A DNA stretch of 64,000 nucleotides, taken from contig NZ_SDPT01000001.1 of NCBI RefSeq assembly GCF_004135605.1, forward strand, positions 1,612,001-1,676,000, given 5' to 3'. This stretch comes from Sphingomonas desiccabilis. GTDB taxonomy: Bacteria; Pseudomonadota; Alphaproteobacteria; Sphingomonadales; Sphingomonadaceae. Numbering within the stretch: position 1 is the first letter of the stretch; every line of letters starts with the position of its first letter. The translations under genes were made by a program, and so were the position numbers. Positions 1 through 10,595 of the stretch are shown here, one piece after another. A model generated the notes under the pieces. That model had not been told where the DNA came from. It saw nothing but the letters and a program-made list of their open reading frames with translations, and searched no databases.

Positions 1-424
1 TGACCGGCCGCTTGCCGAGCTCCGGCAGCACGTCGCGCTTCAGCGCGCGCATCACCAGCAGCGCCTGCGCAGGCGACCACCGGGCCTTCTCGTCCTCGTG
101 CCAGGCGAGCGCTGCGGCCTGGAAGGTAGCGCCAGCCGCCGCGATCGCCTCCTGGCGCTGGCGCTCCGCCTCGGCCACCGGATCCTTGTTCTCGCGCAGC
201 ATGCGCCGCGCCGCCTCGCGCCGCTCTCGTGCGTCGGCCAGCGACACCTCCGGATAAAGCCCGAAGGTCGCGACCTTCTCCTTCCCCCCAAACCTGTATT
301 TCAGGCGCCAGGAACGCGCGCCCTTGCGGGTCACGAACAGGTAGAGCCCGCCCCCATCTGTCAGCTTGTAGTCGCGCGTGGGATCGGGCTTCGCGTTGCG
401 GACCTCGACGGCCGTCAGCGGCAT
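1..424 (-). CDS. P4-type tyrosine recombinase (integrase), N-terminal part, cut by window edge
   Basis: Read leftwards from the ATG at 424 the frame is open for 141 codons to the window edge. The start (MPLTAVEVRNAKP), then DGGGLYLFV and RFGGKEKVA, is the pattern of the DUF4102 arm-DNA-binding domain of P4/SXT-like integrases. FQAAALAWHEDEKARW at about residue 110 begins the core-binding domain. The catalytic R-H-R-Y domain lies outside the window, so activity cannot be judged. The gene points away from a tRNA whose 3' end is 177 bp upstream, the usual layout of an island integrated at a tRNA. It should cut and rejoin DNA at the tRNA 3' end. Whether the rest is intact is unknown. Confidence 0.9.
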   Translation of the reverse strand, partial: MPLTAVEVRNAKPDPTRDYKLTDGGGLYLFVTRKGARSWRLKYRFGGKEKVATFGLYPEVSLADARERREAARRMLRENKDPVAEAERQRQEAIAAAGATFQAAALAWHEDEKARWSPAQALLVMRALKRDVLPELGKRPV

Positions 425-438
425 GGAACGCCCTCTCT

Positions 439-487
439 GGGGGTATCCGATACCCCCTCCCGGCTGGATACCCCCATCGATACCCCC
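439..487. repeat. GATACCCCC repeat array between integrase and attachment tRNA
   Basis: The 9-mer GATACCCCC occurs at 449-457, 467-475 and 479-487, and its exact reverse complement GGGGGTATC lies at 439-447. The inverted pair 439-457 is a perfect 9+1+9 dyad. The array starts 15 bp upstream of the integrase ATG. Arm-type integrase sites, excisionase (AlpA-like) sites or an autoregulatory operator would all be expected here. Which one it is cannot be told from sequence alone. Confidence 0.6.
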
Positions 488-601
488 AAACTCACCGCCG
501 AGGGGTGAGAAGGCATGAGAACGAATGAGAAACGCCCGCCGTCTTCCATGTCCCACCTCTATCGTGAGGTGAGAACATATGGAAGACATGATAAGGGACG
601 C

Positions 602-624
602 TGGTGGGCCCGGCAGGACTCGAA
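602..624. other. predicted attachment site (tRNA 3' end) of the left genomic island
   Basis: P4-type integrases recombine at the 3' part of tRNA genes, and this tRNA 3' end (T-arm, acceptor and CCA) faces the integrase gene. The exact crossover cannot be fixed because the other junction lies outside the window. The extent given is a guess covering the CCA to the T-loop. Confidence 0.4.
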
Positions 625-677
625 CCCGCAACCTAGCCGTTATGAGCGGCCAGCTCTAACCATTGAGCTACAGGCCC
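602..677 (-). tRNA. tRNA with CAU anticodon (Ile2 or elongator Met)
   Basis: The minus strand folds as a 76-nt tRNA: acceptor GGGCCTG pairs with CGGGCCC, discriminator A, encoded CCA at 602-604, T-loop GGTTCGAGTCC and D-arm AGCTCAATGGTTAGAGC. The anticodon stem GGCCG/CGGC(T) encloses CTCATAA, giving anticodon CAU. The acceptor and T-arm look more like tRNA-Ile2 (C34 modified to lysidine by TilS) than elongator Met, but this is by eye. The gene is the probable integration site of the adjacent island. Confidence 0.93.
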
Positions 678-689
678 ACAGCACGGCTG

Positions 690-718
690 CGATAGCGGAG
701 GGCTGGGCCTTCCTGCAA
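690..718 (-). promoter_or_regulatory. candidate sigma-70 promoter of the tRNA(CAU)
   Basis: On the minus strand TTGCAG (718-713) and CTATCG (695-690) are separated by exactly 17 bp. The second box ends 12 bp before the tRNA 5' end at 677. It lies just downstream of the deacetylase stop, so the tRNA probably has its own promoter. Confidence 0.4.
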
Positions 719-723
719 GCGGG

Positions 724-1725
724 CTATGCCGCCTGCAGCACCTCGTCGACGGTGGCCGGGCGAACGTTCAGGCGATCGAGCAGGTCGAGGACGCCTTCCC
801 ACCACGCCCAGAAGCGCCGCAGATCGGCCGCGTCCCGGACATAGGGGGTGTGTCCGGGCACCAGCGACGGCGAGTGGAAGGCAAAGTTCAGCAGCCGCAG
901 CCCCTCTCCAACCGAAACGCGGATGGCCTCCAGCGCCTCCGATCGGGATACACCCTCGGGCGTCAACGGAACCCGGTTCAACAGGCCCAGCCTGGCAGCG
1001 ATGGCTGTGCCGCGGGGTAGCCGCGCGAGCCGCTTGTGCAAGACGCCACCCCGTCGCCTCAGGCGGCCCGTGAAGATGGTGGTGAACGGCAGTTCCAGAA
1101 GCGTCTGGTGCGGGCCAGTGCGGAACGCCGCGTTGCCGATACCGCTGTAGTCGGGGCCGCCTTCCCGGGAATAATCGAACGTCGCGCGCATCGACGTGTC
1201 CACGCGGTAGCCGCGGGCGGCGAGGAGACGGAGCGTATGCGGTCCCAGACCATAGCGCCCGGCGCGATAAGCCCGAGGGGGGCGGCCGAACGCGCGGTCG
1301 ATCGCATGGCCCAGCCGGTCGAGCTTTGCAGCTTCCACCGCTTCGGTAAGATTACCTGCGAAGCTGTTGGAAACGCTCACCCTCTCCTCGAACGGAGGTG
1401 TCACCCAGGGGTGGAGCTGCGCGCCGACCTCGGACCGGCCGTCGGCCAGCGGCTCTTGCAGGAACGCGACTGCCGCTGGATCGCGCGCGATGGGGTAGTC
1501 GACTAGGTAGACGAGACCGATGCCGCGCTCGGAAAAGCGCCGGTGCGCTTCGGGCACCGCGGCCATGGCGCTGGTGGTGAAGCCGTCCCGGCGAAATCCG
1601 GCGGACCAGTCGAACTCCTCCTCGGTATCGACGAAGAGCGTGAAGCGCGTCCCGAAGGCATCCGGCCACCGGACCAACGCCTCGGGAGCGGGCGCCGGCG
1701 GATGGAAGACCGTCGGCACCGCCAC
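724..1725 (-). CDS. polysaccharide deacetylase family protein (WalW-like)
   Basis: The 333-aa product has the NodB/polysaccharide-deacetylase pattern. An acidic metal or base motif FVDTEEEFDW lies at residues 31-40 and a histidine motif QLHPWVTPPF at about 103-112. Members labelled WalW are found next to surface-polysaccharide genes and probably de-N-acetylate a glycan, but the substrate is not shown here. No signal peptide is evident, so the protein may be cytoplasmic. The start is a GTG at 1725, two bases after the stop of the upstream histidine kinase gene (1728), so the two are almost surely co-transcribed. That suggests a kinase-linked envelope function. Confidence 0.75.
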   Translation of the reverse strand: MAVPTVFHPPAPAPEALVRWPDAFGTRFTLFVDTEEEFDWSAGFRRDGFTTSAMAAVPEAHRRFSERGIGLVYLVDYPIARDPAAVAFLQEPLADGRSEVGAQLHPWVTPPFEERVSVSNSFAGNLTEAVEAAKLDRLGHAIDRAFGRPPRAYRAGRYGLGPHTLRLLAARGYRVDTSMRATFDYSREGGPDYSGIGNAAFRTGPHQTLLELPFTTIFTGRLRRRGGVLHKRLARLPRGTAIAARLGLLNRVPLTPEGVSRSEALEAIRVSVGEGLRLLNFAFHSPSLVPGHTPYVRDAADLRRFWAWWEGVLDLLDRLNVRPATVDEVLQAA

Positions 1726-1727
1726 GA

Positions 1728-3470
1728 TCAGCCGCCGTGCGCCTGCCCCAGGGGGACGTTCTCCGCAGAGGGCAGCCGCAGGATCAGTCGCTCGCGTTCG
1801 AACAGCAGCGCACCGCCGAGTTCCTTGGCGAGATTGCGCGCCAGGCGCATCGCGAAACCGGTGCCCAGCAGCGCCGTATCCTCGCCCTCGTCGTCGATCG
1901 CGAGCAGCGCATCCCCCGGATAGGCATCCAAGGAAGCGGGTCGGGCGAAAGCGAGCAACGGTGCCTCGCGTGCTTCGGCAAGCGCCTCCACGCGCACCGT
2001 CTCACCGGCTTGGGCGGCCGAGACCAAGGTCGCCAGCAAGCGGGAAAGCAGCCGCTCCACCGCGCGGCGGTCCCCGCGCACCACGGCGTAGACACCCTCC
2101 ACAGACACAGAGGCGCCGCGCAGGTCCGCGAGCGGCGCCAGCTCGCCGGCGATTTCCGCGAGCAGCGGCGCAAGCGGCACCGTGCCCGGGCGCAGATCGA
2201 GCGCGTCCTCCTCGATGCGAGCGGCGAGATCGAGATCGTCGATGACGCCTAGGAGATCCCGCGCCTGCTGCCGGATCACGCCGGCCTGCCCGCGATAGAC
2301 CGACGGGACCGGGCCGAGCATCTGTGCCTCGATCATCTCGGCAAAGCTGGAGATCGCTCCGGCCGGGGTGCGCAGTTCGTGCACCAGCTGCCGGAGCGAA
2401 TCGGCGGTTGAAGGCGCAGCCGCGGGTGCAGGCTCCGCCCGTTCGTCGGCACGAGGGCGCCGTGCCGAGCCCCGGTAGCCGATGAATCGCCCCGATGCAG
2501 GATCGAAGCTCGGCACGCCCGAAATGCGCCAGTCGCCCGCGGCATCGCTGCTGCCGCCAATTTGCAGTCGCGCGTTCGAAAAGGCTGCACGACGGCGAAG
2601 GGCACCGCCGGGCACCCCGTCGATCTGCGCCAATCCGGTTTCGCCGGCGCGGGCGAGCGAGAGGCCGAGCAGCGGCCCCCGCTCGACGCCATCGACACGG
2701 GAGAGCACGCCGCGGCTGTCGGTTTCGAACCGGAAGCTGGTGACAACCCCAGGAGTTGCGGCCGGACGGCGGGGCTTGCTATCGGCCTGGCGCTGGTAGG
2801 CGTTGATCCGCGCCACCACGTCGGCGATGCGGAACGGTCCTTCCGGTACTGCCGCCGGGGCCTCGGCCTCTGCCTCTGGCACGGGAGCCAAAACGGCTTC
2901 AACCGGCTCGGCATTCCGCGCGGGCGTCAGCGCCGCCTCCGCAAGCTGTGCCGGCGCTTCGGGTGCGGCCGTTGCCTGCGCGGTGCTGACCTCCACGGCG
3001 CTCTGGTCGGTCAACACCATGTCGGCTGGTCCGAAGCTTGCCAGCGCCCGCTCCACTTCGGCGGGCAGGTCGCGGCGGTTGCGGAGCACCGAGCGGGTGG
3101 AAGGGGTAAGATCGGGAAGCAGCGCCACCCATTCCGCAGCCTCCAGACGGGCGCTCGCGAGCACGGGAGCGGCGACGGTGAGCGTATCTTCGGCGAGCAG
3201 CCGGACCAGCGTCGCCGGCGGGTTCGCGAAGACGAGGGCCCGTGCGCTCGCCGCGCGCACCGCCTGCGGCACCGCGTCGCGAATGTCGGCAAGCAATGCG
3301 ATCGCTCGCGGATCGGCGGAGGCGCGGCGTCGGCCGATCAGGTCGACGAGCTGCCGCCACGCCGACTGACGGGCCTGCGGATGGCTGAGGTCCGTGGTGA
3401 GCACCGTTTGAAGAGTATCGTCGAACCGCACGCGCCACCTGATCCCCGGCGCCGTTCGCGCCTGCCGCAT
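1728..3470 (-). CDS. soluble histidine kinase-like protein with degenerate ATPase domain
   Basis: The 580-aa product has no membrane span. The first 200 residues look like helical repeats rich in Ala, Leu and Arg. A low-complexity Ala/Glu/Pro linker follows. HisKA comes next, with the H-box LVHELRTP (His about 364). A C-terminal HATPase-like part carries a G2-type box GTGFAMRLARNLA at about 536. The N-box region (ERLLSRLLATLVSAAQ) has no Asn at the usual place, so canonical Mg-ATP binding is doubtful. I take the ATG at 3470, preceded by AAGGAG with no spacer. An in-frame TTG at 3533 is also possible. It overlaps nothing, precedes the deacetylase gene by 2 bp and is divergent from an Lrp regulator. 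Confidence 0.75.
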   Translation of the reverse strand: MRQARTAPGIRWRVRFDDTLQTVLTTDLSHPQARQSAWRQLVDLIGRRRASADPRAIALLADIRDAVPQAVRAASARALVFANPPATLVRLLAEDTLTVAAPVLASARLEAAEWVALLPDLTPSTRSVLRNRRDLPAEVERALASFGPADMVLTDQSAVEVSTAQATAAPEAPAQLAEAALTPARNAEPVEAVLAPVPEAEAEAPAAVPEGPFRIADVVARINAYQRQADSKPRRPAATPGVVTSFRFETDSRGVLSRVDGVERGPLLGLSLARAGETGLAQIDGVPGGALRRRAAFSNARLQIGGSSDAAGDWRISGVPSFDPASGRFIGYRGSARRPRADERAEPAPAAAPSTADSLRQLVHELRTPAGAISSFAEMIEAQMLGPVPSVYRGQAGVIRQQARDLLGVIDDLDLAARIEEDALDLRPGTVPLAPLLAEIAGELAPLADLRGASVSVEGVYAVVRGDRRAVERLLSRLLATLVSAAQAGETVRVEALAEAREAPLLAFARPASLDAYPGDALLAIDDEGEDTALLGTGFAMRLARNLAKELGGALLFERERLILRLPSAENVPLGQAHGG

Positions 3471-3521
3471 CTCCTTACGCCGGGAAAAGCCGTTCGGGTA
3501 CAGACATTTTGCGTCCGTAAC

Positions 3522-3534
3522 ATTGTGGGACAAT
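3522..3534. promoter_or_regulatory. small inverted repeat in the kinase/Lrp divergent region
   Basis: ATTGT-GGG-ACAAT is a perfect 5+3+5 dyad in the AT-rich gap between the divergent kinase and Lrp-type genes. Lrp-family proteins often bind such sites and regulate themselves. A role here is inference only. Confidence 0.3.
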
Positions 3535-3613
3535 TGCTTTGGCGTGTAATTATCTTATAGGAGGCGCACCGAATCCTTTTTCCTTGTATCAGATTCCCGG
3601 AGTTGCCCCTTCC

Positions 3614-4081
3614 ATGGTTCTCGACCGTATCGACCGTCAAATCCTGTCGCTGCTTCAGGAGGACGGCCGGATGACCAACGTCGAACTCGCAGAACGTGTC
3701 GGCCTGACGGCACCGCCCTGCCTGCGCCGCGTCCGCGCCTTGGAAGAGTCGGGAACGATCGGCGGCTATCACGCGGCGCTGAACCCGGCACAGCTGGGCT
3801 ACACCATCACGGTGTTCGCACTGGTAAGCCTGCGCAGCCAGGCCGAGAGTGACCTGGCGGCGTTCGAGGCACATGTCGCCGGCATCCCCGAGGTGCGCGA
3901 ATGCCACATGCTCAACGGCGAGATCGACTTCATCCTGAAGATCGTCGCGACCGACCTCAAGGCGTTCCAGGACATCCTCACCACGCGGCTGACGACCGCC
4001 CACAATGTCAGCAGCGTCAAGACGTCGCTGACGATCCGCACGTCCAAGCAGCTGCCCGGGATCCCGGTGCCAACGGAATAG
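3614..4081 (+). CDS. Lrp/AsnC family transcriptional regulator
   Basis: The 155-aa protein starts MVLDRIDRQIL. The N-terminal winged helix-turn-helix (LLQEDGRMTNVELAERVGLT, then PPCLRRVRALEE) fills about residues 8-55. The C-terminal RAM/ligand domain runs from about 70 to 145, with the typical GEIDFILKIV strand. The ATG at 3614 fits the family length. The longer open frame from 3539 would add 25 residues with no family character. Such proteins form octamers and sense amino acids. The target genes are unknown, but the divergent kinase-deacetylase operon is the natural candidate. A hairpin terminator follows at once. Confidence 0.93.
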   Translation: MVLDRIDRQILSLLQEDGRMTNVELAERVGLTAPPCLRRVRALEESGTIGGYHAALNPAQLGYTITVFALVSLRSQAESDLAAFEAHVAGIPEVRECHMLNGEIDFILKIVATDLKAFQDILTTRLTTAHNVSSVKTSLTIRTSKQLPGIPVPTE

Positions 4082-4109
4082 GGCCGCGCGACACAGTCGC
4101 ACGGCCCTT
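4081..4109 (+). terminator. rho-independent terminator of the Lrp-type gene
   Basis: GGGCCG (4081-4086) pairs with CGGCCC (4102-4107) and GCGA (4088-4091) with TCGC (4097-4100), around the loop CACAG. TTCTTCC follows. Confidence 0.6.
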
Positions 4110-4122
4110 CTTCCATTCCGGA

Positions 4123-4153
4123 CAAAACGGGCGGCAGGATAACCTGCCGCCCG
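4123..4153 (-). terminator. rho-independent terminator of the TPR protein gene
   Basis: A perfect 11-bp stem CGGGCGGCAGG/CCTGCCGCCCG (4128-4138, 4143-4153) has a 4-nt loop. On the minus strand it is followed by GTTTTGTC. It lies just past the stop of the leftward TPR gene at 4161. Confidence 0.75.
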
Positions 4154-4160
4154 TGTTCGT

Positions 4161-5420
4161 TCAGCCCGCGGTCTTGGGCGAGTCCAGCCACAGCGTCCAG
4201 AAGGCCGCGAGCTCGTTGCGCGGCGCGCCGGTCACCTTGGCGAAGGCCGCCTTGGCTTCGTCGCGACGACCGCTCTTGGCGAGCGCGATGCCGAGACGGG
4301 TGTTGACCTCGTCCTGGTCGACGCCGCCCTTCTGCAGGGCGAGCTGGAAGAACTCCGCCGCCTTGGCCGCATCGCCGTTGGCGAGGTATGCGTTGGCGGT
4401 GCCGGCGGCGAGCTTGCCGTTGGCAGCCGAGCGCGACTTGGCGTCGAGCGACGACAGCGAGCCCTCGGCACGGATGCCGGCCTGCGCCTCCGTCTTCAGC
4501 GCGTTGTACTGGGTGGCCGATGCCGGGATCTTGCCGGCGGCGCGGCCCTGGTCGATCACCGCCACGGTCTCGTACGGCAGACCGAGGTCCTGGGCGAGCT
4601 GCGCATATTCGCCGAACTCGGCCTGGTCGGTCAGCGCACCGGCCTCCCGCATCAGGCGGAAGGTGTCGAGGCGTGCCGAACCACCGAGCGCGCGGCCCTG
4701 GTCCGCACGGTCGCGGAACAGGATCAGCGCCTTGCGCCAGTTGGTCGCGGTCGGATAATCCTTGAGCTGACGGCGCATCCAGGCCGCGGTCTCTGCCGGC
4801 TTGTTCGCCTTGTAGAGCTGCGAGATCGCCAGGTTGTACCAGTCGTTCGGCACCGGCTGCCCGGCTGCCACCTTCGCCTGAACGGCCTTGTCGAGCGCGG
4901 CGATACCCTGGTCGACACTGCCGCCGTCGAGCTCGAGGCTCGCCATGCGCAAGTCATATTCGGGGTCGTTGTAGCCGAGCTGCTTGGCGCGCTGGAAATA
5001 CTGGCGCGCCGCCGCCTTGTCCTTCGCGTTCAGCGCCAGGATGCCGCGGTTGTAGTTCAGCGTCGCCTGCTGCTCGGCCGGCGTGTTCGGGTTTGCGATC
5101 ATCTGATCGATCGCGGTCGCGAGCAGCGCATTGTCCTTGGCCGCCTGGGCCACCTGCAGGCGCAGGTTGGCTGCATAGAATTTCTCGATGTCGGAGGTTG
5201 CGGCTGCATCCGCCTCGGCCAGGCGCGCCTTTGCGGTCGCAATGTCGCCTGCCTTCGCCGCCGTCTCGCCCGCGACGGCTGCGGTGCGGAACGCCTCGTT
5301 GATCTGGACCTTCGCAGCCTCTTCCTTCTTCTTCTTTTGGGCCTCGGCAGGGGCCGCCGTCAGCGCTGCCGCTCCCAGAGCAAGAACCGCGGCAAGCGCC
5401 GACTTCGAAACGAAACCCAT
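4161..5420 (-). CDS. exported tetratricopeptide-repeat protein
   Basis: The 419-aa product starts at the ATG at 5420, which has an AGGAG site. A signal peptide, MGFVSKSALAAVLALGAAAL, ends at AEA-Q, and a lysine run QKKKKEE follows. The rest is a chain of amphipathic helix pairs, for example LNYNRGILALNAKDKAAARQ, the TPR pattern. About eight such units can be counted by eye. The protein is probably periplasmic and acts as a scaffold. No catalytic motif is seen. It stands alone, with its own terminator at 4123-4153. Confidence 0.8.
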   Translation of the reverse strand: MGFVSKSALAAVLALGAAALTAAPAEAQKKKKEEAAKVQINEAFRTAAVAGETAAKAGDIATAKARLAEADAAATSDIEKFYAANLRLQVAQAAKDNALLATAIDQMIANPNTPAEQQATLNYNRGILALNAKDKAAARQYFQRAKQLGYNDPEYDLRMASLELDGGSVDQGIAALDKAVQAKVAAGQPVPNDWYNLAISQLYKANKPAETAAWMRRQLKDYPTATNWRKALILFRDRADQGRALGGSARLDTFRLMREAGALTDQAEFGEYAQLAQDLGLPYETVAVIDQGRAAGKIPASATQYNALKTEAQAGIRAEGSLSSLDAKSRSAANGKLAAGTANAYLANGDAAKAAEFFQLALQKGGVDQDEVNTRLGIALAKSGRRDEAKAAFAKVTGAPRNELAAFWTLWLDSPKTAG

Positions 5421-5616
5421 TCGGAACTCTCCTGATGCTGTGCGCACGCGCCTCGGACCGTCTGTAAGTTGCGCAGATACGCCAGACAAGTCGCAGCGGC
5501 CATCCGGACGGATGCCCTTCCGCGGGTGAACGCGGATTGAACGGAGGCGATCCCGGGGCCTGCGCTCTGCCGAGATTTTTTGACCCGCTTGCGGATGGCG
5601 GCTAGGCAGCCGGCCA

Positions 5617-6378
5617 ATGATCGCCGTTATTTCTCCCGCAAAATCGCTCGACTACGACAGCCCCGTTCCCGCGAGCAGCGCGCCCAGCGTGCCCCGTCTG
5701 GCAAGGGAGGCGCAGACGCTTGCGAAGGGGGCCAGGTCGCTTGGCGCCGAACGGCTCGGCGCCCTGATGCACATCTCGCCCAAGCTCGCGGAGTTGAATG
5801 CTGCACGCTTCCGCGACTTTGCGGAAGCGCCGGAGCGGCCGGCGATCCATGCCTTTGCCGGCGATGTCTACACCGGCTTCGAAGTGACGACACTGGATGC
5901 GGCCGCGATCGACTTCGCGCAGGATCACCTGCGGATCCTGTCGGGCCTCTACGGCCTGCTGCGCCCGCTCGACGCCATGCGGCCCTATCGGCTCGAGATG
6001 GGCACGCGCTGGGCCCCGGGCTCGGCCAAGACGCTGTACGACTGGTGGAAGGATCGGATCGCCGATCTGCTCGCAGAAGATGTTGCGGCAGAGGGATCGG
6101 ACGTGATCCTGAACCTCGCCAGCCAGGAATATTGGAAAGCGGTGGCGGGCAAGCTGCCGGAGACGATCCGCGTGATCGACGTCGATTTCCGCGAGCCGGG
6201 ACCGGACGGCCCCCGCTTCCTGAGCTTCCACGCGAAGCGGGCGCGGGGCATGGTGGCGCGCTGGATGTGCGAGCACCGGATCACCGAAGTGGACGCGATG
6301 CGCGGCTTCGACAGCGACGGCTACCGCTTCGACGCGGCCGAAAGCACCGACACCCGCTGGCGGTTTACCCGCGCATGA
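5617..6378 (+). CDS. yaaA: YaaA family peroxide stress-response protein
   Basis: The 253-aa protein has the full UPF0246/YaaA pattern: N-terminal ISPAKSLDY, a central LYGLLRPLDAMRPYRLEMG, and a C-terminal FLSFHAKRARGMVARW. In E. coli YaaA belongs to the OxyR regulon and lowers free iron during peroxide stress, and it binds DNA. The last bases overlap the next gene by ATGA (6375-6378), so the two are translationally coupled. Length and motifs are normal for the family. Confidence 0.95.
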   Translation: MIAVISPAKSLDYDSPVPASSAPSVPRLAREAQTLAKGARSLGAERLGALMHISPKLAELNAARFRDFAEAPERPAIHAFAGDVYTGFEVTTLDAAAIDFAQDHLRILSGLYGLLRPLDAMRPYRLEMGTRWAPGSAKTLYDWWKDRIADLLAEDVAAEGSDVILNLASQEYWKAVAGKLPETIRVIDVDFREPGPDGPRFLSFHAKRARGMVARWMCEHRITEVDAMRGFDSDGYRFDAAESTDTRWRFTRA

Positions 6379-7073
6379 GCGGCGCGGCAGTCGTGATCGG
6401 TGCCTCCGGCGCAATCGGCGGCGCGCTGGAGCGTGCGCTGGTCGAGGAAGCGGCGTACGACAAGGTGTGGGGCTTCGGCCGCTCGCGTCCCGGCGCCGAT
6501 CATCTCGACGTCCTGGACGAGGCGAGCATCGCGGCGGCGGCCGCACGGGTCGCCGCCGGCCCTGCCCCCACGCTGATCCTGATCGCCACCGGCCTGCTGC
6601 ACGAGGGCGACCGCATGCCCGAGCGCGGCTTCAAGGAACTCGACGCCGAATGGCTGGCGCGCAGCTTTGCGATCAACGCGATCGGGCCGGCGCTGGTGCT
6701 TAAGCATTTCCTCCCGCTGCTCCCGAAAACCGGCGAGCCTGTGGTCGCTGCGCTCTCCGCGCGCGTCGGCTCGATCGGAGACAATGGCCTGGGCGGTTGG
6801 CACGGGTATCGCGCGGCCAAGGCGGCGCTCAACATGCTCCTGCGCAACGCCGCGATCGAGGCGAAGCGGCAGAGCCCGCGCGCGATCGTCGTCGGGCTCC
6901 ACCCCGGCACGGTGGACAGTGCGCTGTCGAAGCCGTTCCAAGGCAATGTCGCACGCGGCAGCCTGTTCGCACCCGATCGCGCCGCGCTGCAGCTGCTCGA
7001 CGTCATCGAAGAGCTGAAGCCGAAGGACAACGGCAAATTCTTCGCGTGGGACGGCGCCGAAATTCCGTTCTGA
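6375..7073 (+). CDS. short-chain dehydrogenase (CsgA-like SDR)
   Basis: The 232-aa product begins MSGAAVVIGASGAIGGAL, a Rossmann glycine motif. ALSARVGSIGDN supplies the catalytic serine region and YRAAK the Tyr/Lys pair. It matches the Drosophila sniffer/CsgA-type SDRs, which reduce carbonyls with NAD(P)H. The ATG at 6375 overlaps the yaaA stop by four bases. Coupling with yaaA suggests detoxification of oxidation products, which is inference. Confidence 0.9.
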   Translation: MSGAAVVIGASGAIGGALERALVEEAAYDKVWGFGRSRPGADHLDVLDEASIAAAAARVAAGPAPTLILIATGLLHEGDRMPERGFKELDAEWLARSFAINAIGPALVLKHFLPLLPKTGEPVVAALSARVGSIGDNGLGGWHGYRAAKAALNMLLRNAAIEAKRQSPRAIVVGLHPGTVDSALSKPFQGNVARGSLFAPDRAALQLLDVIEELKPKDNGKFFAWDGAEIPF

Positions 7074-7083
7074 TCTTCGCCCT

Positions 7084-7107
7084 CGCGTACGCGCACGCGT
7101 GCGCGCG
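7084..7107. other. 24-nt alternating pyrimidine-purine tract upstream of gyrA
   Basis: Every base from 7084 to 7107 alternates pyrimidine and purine. The tract contains the 16-bp palindrome CGCGCACGCGTGCGCG (7090-7105). Such GC/AC/GT runs can switch to Z-DNA under negative supercoiling. It sits 69 bp upstream of the gyrA start. Confidence 0.6.
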
Positions 7108-7175
7108 GCTTGGCATAGGAGCCTCTGCCCGCTAGTCAGGGCACCGGATTTCAATCTTCCCGAAAGCAGGACGCC

Positions 7176-9979
<2,804 letters not shown>

Positions 9980-9983
<4 letters not shown>

Positions 9984-10327
9984 CGAGACCCACGGCAGCG
10001 TTCAAGGTGCTGACGGCCGAGCAGATGGCGACGCTGGAGGCGGGCAGCTTTGCCGGCGCTCCCATCGATCAGCTGGACGGCTATATCCACCTGTCCACCG
10101 CAGCGCAGCTGACGGAGACGGTGGACAAGCACTTCGCCGGGCAGACCGGGCTGTGGGTCGCCGAGGTGGATCTCGAGGCGTTGGGCGACTCGGTCCGCTG
10201 GGAGCCGTCGCGCGGTGGCGAGGATTTCCCGCACCTCTATGGCAAGCTGACGCTCGACACGGTGGTTGCCTACTCACCGCTCGAACGCGAGCAGGACGGC
10301 AGCGTGCGGCTGCCTGTTACCGGCTGA
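9980..10327 (+). CDS. DUF952 family protein
   Basis: The 115-aa protein has the family signature: KVLTAEQM, then DGYIHLSTAAQLTETVDKHF, and WEPSRGGEDFPHLYGKL near the end. The biochemical role of DUF952 is not known. Its fold resembles ADP-ribosyl-binding or glutathione-S-transferase-like small domains in some annotations, and I make no claim. The ATG at 9980 overlaps the gyrA stop by four bases, so it is translated with gyrA. A GC hairpin follows. Confidence 0.9.
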
Positions 10328-10333
10328 GCGTTC

Positions 10334-10355
10334 CCCGGCGGGTGCCACCGCCGGG
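10334..10355. terminator. GC hairpin between convergent genes
   Basis: CCCGGCGG (10334-10341) pairs perfectly with CCGCCGGG (10348-10355) across a 6-nt loop. There is no T-run on either side, so it may act with Rho or only protect the 3' end. Confidence 0.45.
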
Positions 10356-10379
10356 ACCTACCCGGCCGCATAGCGGCGC

Positions 10380-10595
10380 CTATGGAGCCTCGGGGGTGGC
10401 CAGCGGCTCTCCCGACGGAGGCAGCGGCACCGCTGGCGTGTGCTGGGCGTCGCCGGGGCCGTACACGCGGTCCAGATAATAGCCGGCCAGCAGGTAGTGC
10501 GCCTTCACCACGGCGGGATGCTCGGCATTCTGCGCCAGCTTCAGTTCCGCTTCGGCGCGTTCGTAGAAATACTCGTTGTCTTCGACGTCGTTCAT
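10380..10595 (-). CDS. small protein of unknown function
   Basis: A 71-aa acidic protein starts MNDVEDNEYFYERAEAEL. It has a single helical segment (AVVKAHYLLAGYYLDRVYG) and a proline-rich tail. The ATG at 10595 has GAAGGG at good distance; a GTG at 10613 would add six residues. The helix-helix pattern resembles half a TPR unit. I do not recognise a named family. It converges on the gyrA-DUF952 operon. Confidence 0.65.
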   Translation of the reverse strand: MNDVEDNEYFYERAEAELKLAQNAEHPAVVKAHYLLAGYYLDRVYGPGDAQHTPAVPLPPSGEPLATPEAP

